Shown here piece after piece: positions 60,101 to 64,000 of a stretch of 64,000 nt of DNA. The stretch is from Owenia fusiformis. Taxonomy: Eukaryota; Annelida; Polychaeta; Sabellida; Oweniidae. The notes below the pieces were generated by a model. That model searched no databases. It was not told the DNA's origin and worked only from the letters and a program-made list of their open reading frames with translations. The position numbers were made by a program, and so were the translations under genes. The DNA lies in NCBI GenBank assembly GCA_903813345.2, contig CAIIXF020000003.1:20040931-20104930 (forward strand), written 5' to 3'. How positions within the stretch are numbered: position 1 is the first letter of the stretch; each line of letters opens with the position of its first letter.

Positions 60101-62428
60101 CAGGAGTCTGTTCACGATTCTGCCATCTTTGTTGCTGGTTTGCCATATTCTTCTGTTGTTCTTGTTCTTCTGCGGCTTTACGTGCACTGAAAAATTTCCA
60201 GCATCATATTTCAATATTAATTTTTTAATGAATTTCCGAAAACATTAGAATCTTATCTTTAACACTCATGAAACTAAGTAACATTAGCTTTTGGATAAAG
60301 CATACAGAAATTATTTTAATACCGATGTTTCAAAGTGTAAAAATTATGATTTTGTGTACCATATGCTTTTATTTTCAAGATTAGATATTTATCACTCACC
60401 ATTCCCGTCGTTCCCTTCTTCGTCTTTCTCTGGGGTCCTCATTTTTGTCTTCAGGGTGTTCACTGGTAGTTGGCAAGGTTTGTTGTAGTTTCATAGATCT
60501 CCCAGTAGGTGGCGTAGCAGGTTGGTTACCTGTAGAATAGCGTCTACTTTTTCGACTTTCATCTTCACTTTTCTGACGAGGTGTTCTCCTATTTGTAAAA
60601 TGAACAAATTCCTGTTTAGAACTCATTTTGAAAAATTACAATCTAACTTCTGATGACACAAAATCTACATTATCCAGGTCTGTGTTTGTACCAGTCCTTT
60701 TATCCTACATGCATTTATATTATAGAAGATGTTAATCAAAATATTTGAAAAGTTTTCAACGCAGAACCAACTTCTGTAGTCTATTACAATTTACTTATGT
60801 ATAAACTTAGGCAAGAACTTCAAATAATGAAAATCTCAACATCAGAGGTAAAATGATAAAAAAGACATGTATACCGGTATCCAAGTAACAAAAACATCTT
60901 CTGACTTGTTTTAAATGATAACACATTGTTGATGTAGTTTATATACATCTCCTATATGTGCTTAATATTGCACTTGAATTTCAATGATGTTCTTACATCG
61001 ATACAGATTTATTTCATCCTGTTGCTTTTACGTCATTCGCTTCAGACTTATGTTAAAAACAATAAGTATATATCGTTGTGGCATTATTTTATGACATAAG
61101 TTGTAACCTTTGGTTAGTTTAAAAGTCTGAAGGGGCGATAACTAGAGTTTATAAACTTTGAAAAAGCTGCATAAAGTTATACTGCACATAAAATCATAAT
61201 TTATGGGCAAAATTAATATTTTTAACATGTACTTGTATATAGGAAATGCTAGGTTTAACAAAATATTTTCAGTTTTGTTATAAATGATAACTTCCTGTTT
61301 TAACTTAAGAGGGTTTTACTTTTTTGAAAACTACAATTAATCTTTAATTAAACAATAATGATAAGCTTTATAATTTTCAACCTGTCTACCTAACTGTAGC
61401 TATAGACTAGGCCAAATTGTGAATACATTTTGCAAAAGTAATTTCACTCAGAATTAAACCAACACCCCCTCCCCATAAAGCTCTAGGTGCATTAAAATAG
61501 TACAAGTGTCACCCAACTTAATTGAAATACTGTACTAATGTTTACAAAAGATGTTTTTTCCATCTTTCAAATGATAGTATGTGTACTTTTGAGCACAGAA
61601 ATAACACTTCAATATTCAACGAGTACATTTGCATATTTAAACATAGCTGCTAAAAAATATTCCAAATAAAAGGTGACATCAAAATGATGAGATCACCTCT
61701 TTTAATTTATATTAGTCTGTCTACTTCACTCATTTTACCAGTTATATATAAGTCTTCCTAGTGCTTAACTTTTCACAAACTGAATATTACTTAAATATAC
61801 AGGGTGAACATAAAGTCTCTTTATAATTACAATACAGTCTATGTTAAGTGTTAAAACTATGGGCATCCTGTAGTAAGGTGGGGTGAATTTCAAAGTTGCC
61901 TGCATATGGTACGCATAAACACATTAAATAGCCCGTGTTATTTATTCAACATTGCTTTCTTAAAAGGAAACTATGGGGTCCTTATTCTTCATGTTTTAGT
62001 ATTTTACAGGCGAACATATTTGAACAAAAATTATGATGACTTGATTATTGATATTTACATGGTGATCATTTAGTACTTATCAAGCTCAAACCTAATGATT
62101 CAAACATTCGCTACTGATATTTCCGAAATAGTTATGTATAAAAAATACAATCCATGGAAAGCCAAATTTTGAAAAGTTTTGCTTTTCTGATTGAGGTACA
62201 TGTAATTGAACCATTTCTTTAAATGAAATTGAAGTGAGGTTTGATCACAGATAAAAAAGTTAGTACTTAAACTTAGTATATGTAACCTACTTGGTATCAT
62301 CCCATTTGCGCTTAAGATTACGTCGTCGTGTATGGTTTAATCCCCGCTTCTCTAAAAATTTCTTCATCGATCTTTCAATGTTAGAAAACATTTTGAATCC
62401 TTCAGTTGGTGTTACTTTCAAACTTGAT
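48048..62428 (-). CDS. FHOD: FHOD-family formin (FH1/FH2/DAD), N-terminus outside window
   Basis: Actin-filament nucleating/bundling formin of the FHOD1/FHOD3/Fhos group. Sixteen exons placed, about 1219 residues, all phases consistent: 62291-62428 (tentative 5' edge), 60400-60588, 60012-60186, 59571-59688, 57526-58056, 56042-57144, 54404-54559, 53941-54126, 53267-53386, 52531-52692, 51946-52061, 51539-51613, 50998-51190, 50528-50672, 49027-49209, 48048-48118. Order: Arg/Glu-rich linker, Ser/Thr-rich region, FH1 polyproline, FH2 (VRLHWREL…LEHLFETR…[14 protein letters not shown]…[10 protein letters not shown]…[16 protein letters not shown]…LLLYLGYS…[13 protein letters not shown]), DAD ([10 protein letters not shown]…[12 protein letters not shown]). 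FHOD is chosen over DIA/DAAM from these FH2 and DAD strings. The GTPase-binding/FH3 domain should lie beyond 64 kb. Confidence 0.93.
49027..49209 (-). CDS. FHOD: FHOD exon: N-terminal half of DAD
   Basis: 183 nt, acceptor gctccag|AC, donor TCTC|gtaagc. [12 protein letters not shown] to [10 protein letters not shown] and the basic [14 protein letters not shown]. Intron retention would end in RKLLANFK at 49001. Confidence 0.88.
49210..50527 (-). other. FHOD: FHOD intron with dispersed repeat and GGAC run
   Basis: From about 49500 to 50515 a dispersed repeat is likely: 'tgctcacacagttt' near its start, 'cactgtgtgagccaaa' near its end, inner 'tttttgacgtcaaa' stretches, and a (GGAC)n run at 50410-50475. 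No coding. Confidence 0.5.
50410..50475. repeat. GGAC microsatellite
   Basis: About 15 units of ggac with a few interruptions (ccaac). Confidence 0.9.
50528..50672 (-). CDS. FHOD: FHOD exon between FH2 and DAD
   Basis: 145 nt, acceptor ttttag|ACT, donor GTGG|gtatgt; [13 protein letters not shown] to RKRMSMGSV. Confidence 0.88.
50998..51190 (-). CDS. FHOD: FHOD exon: FH2 C-terminal end
   Basis: 193 nt, acceptor ttttcag|G, donor GAT|gtaagt. [44 protein letters not shown]. Confidence 0.93.
51365..51495. repeat. ~25-bp minisatellite in FHOD intron
   Basis: Five copies of 'tcaacaagtgctta-a' plus 'ttcagcatt'. Confidence 0.9.
51539..51613 (-). CDS. FHOD: FHOD exon: FH2
   Basis: 75 nt, acceptor ttacag|G, donor AG|gtgagt; [20 protein letters not shown]. 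Confidence 0.9.
51946..52061 (-). CDS. FHOD: FHOD exon: FH2
   Basis: 116 nt, acceptor ttctag|GTT, donor AA|gtaagt; [16 protein letters not shown] to [10 protein letters not shown]. Confidence 0.9.
52531..52692 (-). CDS. FHOD: FHOD exon: FH2
   Basis: 162 nt, acceptor tatag|GTG, donor AAG|gtaggt; [39 protein letters not shown]. Confidence 0.93.
53267..53386 (-). CDS. FHOD: FHOD exon: FH2
   Basis: 120 nt, acceptor ttctag|GAG, donor CAG|gtaag; [33 protein letters not shown]. Confidence 0.92.
53410..53485 (-). repeat. Duplicated exon start with splice acceptor in FHOD intron
   Basis: About 38 nt of the neighbouring exon's 5' end (codons of [11 protein letters not shown]>C change in one codon), its acceptor ctag and some intron are repeated upstream of the true exon. 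Confidence 0.85.
53941..54126 (-). CDS. FHOD: FHOD exon: FH2
   Basis: 186 nt, acceptor tttcag|AAA, donor GAG|gtaaag; [44 protein letters not shown]. Confidence 0.95.
54404..54559 (-). CDS. FHOD: FHOD exon: FH2 N-terminal part
   Basis: 156 nt, acceptor tatag|AAG, donor GAT|gtaaga; [20 protein letters not shown]. This includes the conserved FH2 lasso/knob string. Confidence 0.94.
54560..56041 (-). other. FHOD: FHOD intron
   Basis: No gene or repeat recognised apart from a short direct repeat 'gatgacat-gtgatgtca' near 55690. Confidence 0.5.
56042..57144 (-). CDS. FHOD: FHOD exon: FH1 polyproline and start of FH2
   Basis: 1103 nt, acceptor gttttcag|AT, donor AAG|gtatgt. Acidic/polar linker, helix [23 protein letters not shown], then polyproline runs (56200-56390, profilin-binding FH1) and [13 protein letters not shown]…LEHLFETR (FH2 lasso). 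Confidence 0.94.
57145..57525 (-). other. FHOD: FHOD intron
   Basis: 381 bp, nothing recognised. Confidence 0.5.
57526..58056 (-). CDS. FHOD: FHOD exon: basic and Ser/Thr-rich linker
   Basis: 531 nt, acceptor acttcag|TT, donor CTAG|gtatgt. Begins [16 protein letters not shown], then low-complexity Ser/Thr/Glu sequence; probably disordered and phosphorylated. Confidence 0.88.
58057..59570 (-). other. FHOD: FHOD intron
   Basis: AT-rich, no feature recognised. Confidence 0.5.
59571..59688 (-). CDS. FHOD: FHOD exon: linker
   Basis: 118 nt, acceptor atttag|GAG, donor TCAT|gtaagt; [21 protein letters not shown]…SSPEPVKQ. Confidence 0.85.
60012..60186 (-). CDS. FHOD: FHOD exon: linker, Gln/Arg-rich
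   Basis: 175 nt, acceptor tttcag|T, donor ACG|gttagt; [38 protein letters not shown]. Confidence 0.85.
60400..60588 (-). CDS. FHOD: FHOD exon: linker
   Basis: 189 nt, acceptor aaatag|G, donor TG|gtgagt; [20 protein letters not shown], ending [10 protein letters not shown]. An ATG at 60626 is in frame ([14 protein letters not shown]…), so a short transcript starting here is possible. Confidence 0.8.
60589..62290 (-). other. FHOD: FHOD intron
   Basis: AT-rich. A mariner-like end 'TACAGGGTGAACATAAAGT' at about 61799 has no visible partner. Nothing else recognised. Confidence 0.45.
62291..62428 (-). CDS. FHOD: FHOD exon, most upstream one seen (5' edge tentative)
   Basis: Donor AA|gtaggt fits the next exon's phase. 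[29 protein letters not shown]… and [15 protein letters not shown] look like the end of the N-terminal regulatory part. The acceptor tatcag|A at 62429 is the best in-frame choice. Confidence 0.6.
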
Positions 62429-64000
62429 CTGATATCTATGTCTTTCACTCAAGTTCATTTGTTTTTTAACTCATATATGTTCCTCTCCTTTTAATGTATT
62501 TTTTCTCTATTTAAAATTGACCAGTAACAATTTCAAATTACATATCCAAAAACTCTCTTCTTACTAACGGTCAGTTAGTTTTTATGAGGTGTAAGTCCAG
62601 GTCTTAAAAATTCAAATCATGTTATTTTTTCTGAATGATAAAATTAAACCAATGAAATTGAAGATAGGCTTATATAAACTTATAGATTTGACATTTATGA
62701 TTGATAGTCATATATAAATTTTTCACTAGAATAAAAAAATAAATCACATTGCTCTTACAAAATTATAACTACATATCATAATATCAACAAAAAAGATATG
62801 GGAATTGACTGTAAAATACATGCAGCTTTGATACACACTTAAAATAGTAAATTTTGAAATTTCTCAAAATTAAGCGATTTTCATTTTGTAATTCAATATG
62901 AATGAGAATGAAATAACCATGAAACTCAATGTAAGGGGAGCAGTCAGGAATGTAAAATAGACAGACTTACTCTTATCTTATGAATGTGGTCAATAGAAAA
63001 CCGTTATTTTCAATCTTTACACCTTAATTTATAAATCATGAAATATGTTTTTTACTTATTGACATTTCAATGCCATGGCTACCTTAAAGTTTAAATCAAT
63101 TAAATCTATCACAGATAGCTATGGGTGCCTCACAAAGATGTAAATGTTTTAATATGCTGCTTTTCTACATATTTCATGCATATGTACTTTTCAGTATAGC
63201 CATTTTAATGGATACATGTATGTTACCTGGATGCACCAAATTTTAGTGTGCCATTATTATAAAAGAGTAAATCCAAATAAATAAATAAAATCTGAAAATT
63301 TCATTGTGGGGATGTTTTAAAGCTAGTTTACCGAAACAATCCACACATTAAATATATTTAATTGTATTAGATAGAGATAGTTGAAGATTCATGTCTTGTG
63401 CACTTGATGACCTAATTTTGAATGCCATCAACTTAAATATTGATAACTAAAGTTTCAAATAACGGATTAGACTGTAGTTGAAAGTGAATTTAATGATTAA
63501 TAGGAGGGGGGGGGGGGGGGCAACTTAAGCAATAGTATTTGATTTTTTAACTGCTTTACTAAACAGAGATATGCATCAAATGATGATATGCATTTAATAC
63601 CCGATATTCATTATCTTCTATAGACAAGATAGACCCTCAAAACATACTTTCTTGCACTCTAATTACATCTACAACTGACATGTATTGTACATGTGATAGA
63701 CAAGTTCATTCTAGTGTAGTATTTCATAAGTGATCATGCACATTCATGTGACAAAGATAACACCAAGGAAGATGCAATTGCTTCCCAATTAAAATGTTTG
63801 ACCCCTGAGAAAAAATAGAAAAAGATTCAGACAATTTCGGCTCTATATCTCTCATATATCCCTACTGTAAAAATACAAAATTGACAATTTTGAGTTTCTT
63901 TAACTCCAAACTTGTTCTTGTATTAATTCCCATTTTGATGAGCTATTTATTTGGTTCATTGGTGTTCTTCATATCTTGTAAGGGCTCAATTGGGACATGA
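62429..64000 (-). other. FHOD: FHOD intron, continues past window end
   Basis: AT-rich with a G-run at 63505-63520. No exon recognised; the FH3 exons must lie beyond 64 kb. Confidence 0.45.

Noticed and set aside
61799-62100. Second mariner-like element in FHOD intron
   Set aside because: Only one end (CAGGGTGAACATAAAGT) is visible; no inverted partner or transposase found.
1-64000. tRNA, rRNA or snRNA genes
   Set aside because: None recognised on either strand by eye; a covariance scan was not possible.

Overview
The window is a piece of an AT-rich invertebrate nuclear genome. Three protein-coding loci have GT/AG introns and clear metazoan homologues (a D-2-hydroxyacid dehydrogenase, CFAP418 and an FHOD-type formin). 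The repeats (mariner relics, hAT-like MITEs, minisatellites, GGAC runs, an APE-type LINE with a 2A motif) fit a marine lophotrochozoan, perhaps a bivalve mollusc. That placement is inferred; no marker gene fixes the species.

Layout. 0.8-26.0 kb, + strand: a GRHPR/GhrB-like 2-hydroxyacid dehydrogenase with two homologous alternative first coding exons (802-1204 and 14686-15082) and three shared downstream exons carrying the NAD(P)-binding motif and the catalytic Arg, Glu and His. 4.2-17.3 kb, - strand, inside that gene: an array of short intronless genes for an unrecognised ~132-residue, helix-rich, acidic-tailed protein. Each full copy has a TATAAATA box about 80 nt before its ATG, and about 90-110 nt after its stop a histone-type 3' stem-loop (AGTCCT-TTTC-AGGACT) followed by a purine-rich element like the histone downstream element. 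Three or four copies look intact; others are broken in different ways. 18.6-25.1 kb: a minisatellite grown from the 3' end and splice donor of dehydrogenase exon 3, split by a 4.9-kb non-LTR retrotransposon (- strand) that encodes a hydrophobic leader, a 2A motif, an APE endonuclease and a reverse transcriptase with one in-frame stop.

29.4-42.9 kb, - strand: a complete six-exon CFAP418 (C8orf37) gene, 186 codons. Its intron 3 carries a ~2.9-kb, ~56-copy, 52-bp minisatellite ending 26 nt from a splice donor. 42.9-45.5 kb: intergenic DNA with a decayed mariner. 48.0-62.4 kb, - strand: the 3' three-quarters of an FHOD formin (16 exons placed, about 1219 residues: basic linker, FH1, FH2 and a DAD split over the last two exons). 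Its N-terminal GTPase-binding/FH3 part lies beyond 64 kb.

Most interesting: histone-style mRNA 3' ends and promoters on a tandem family that does not encode histones. This suggests replication-dependent, non-polyadenylated expression of an unknown protein. No searches or alignments were run; homology calls rest on reading translations by eye, and exon junctions on GT/AG sites whose phases agree across each gene.
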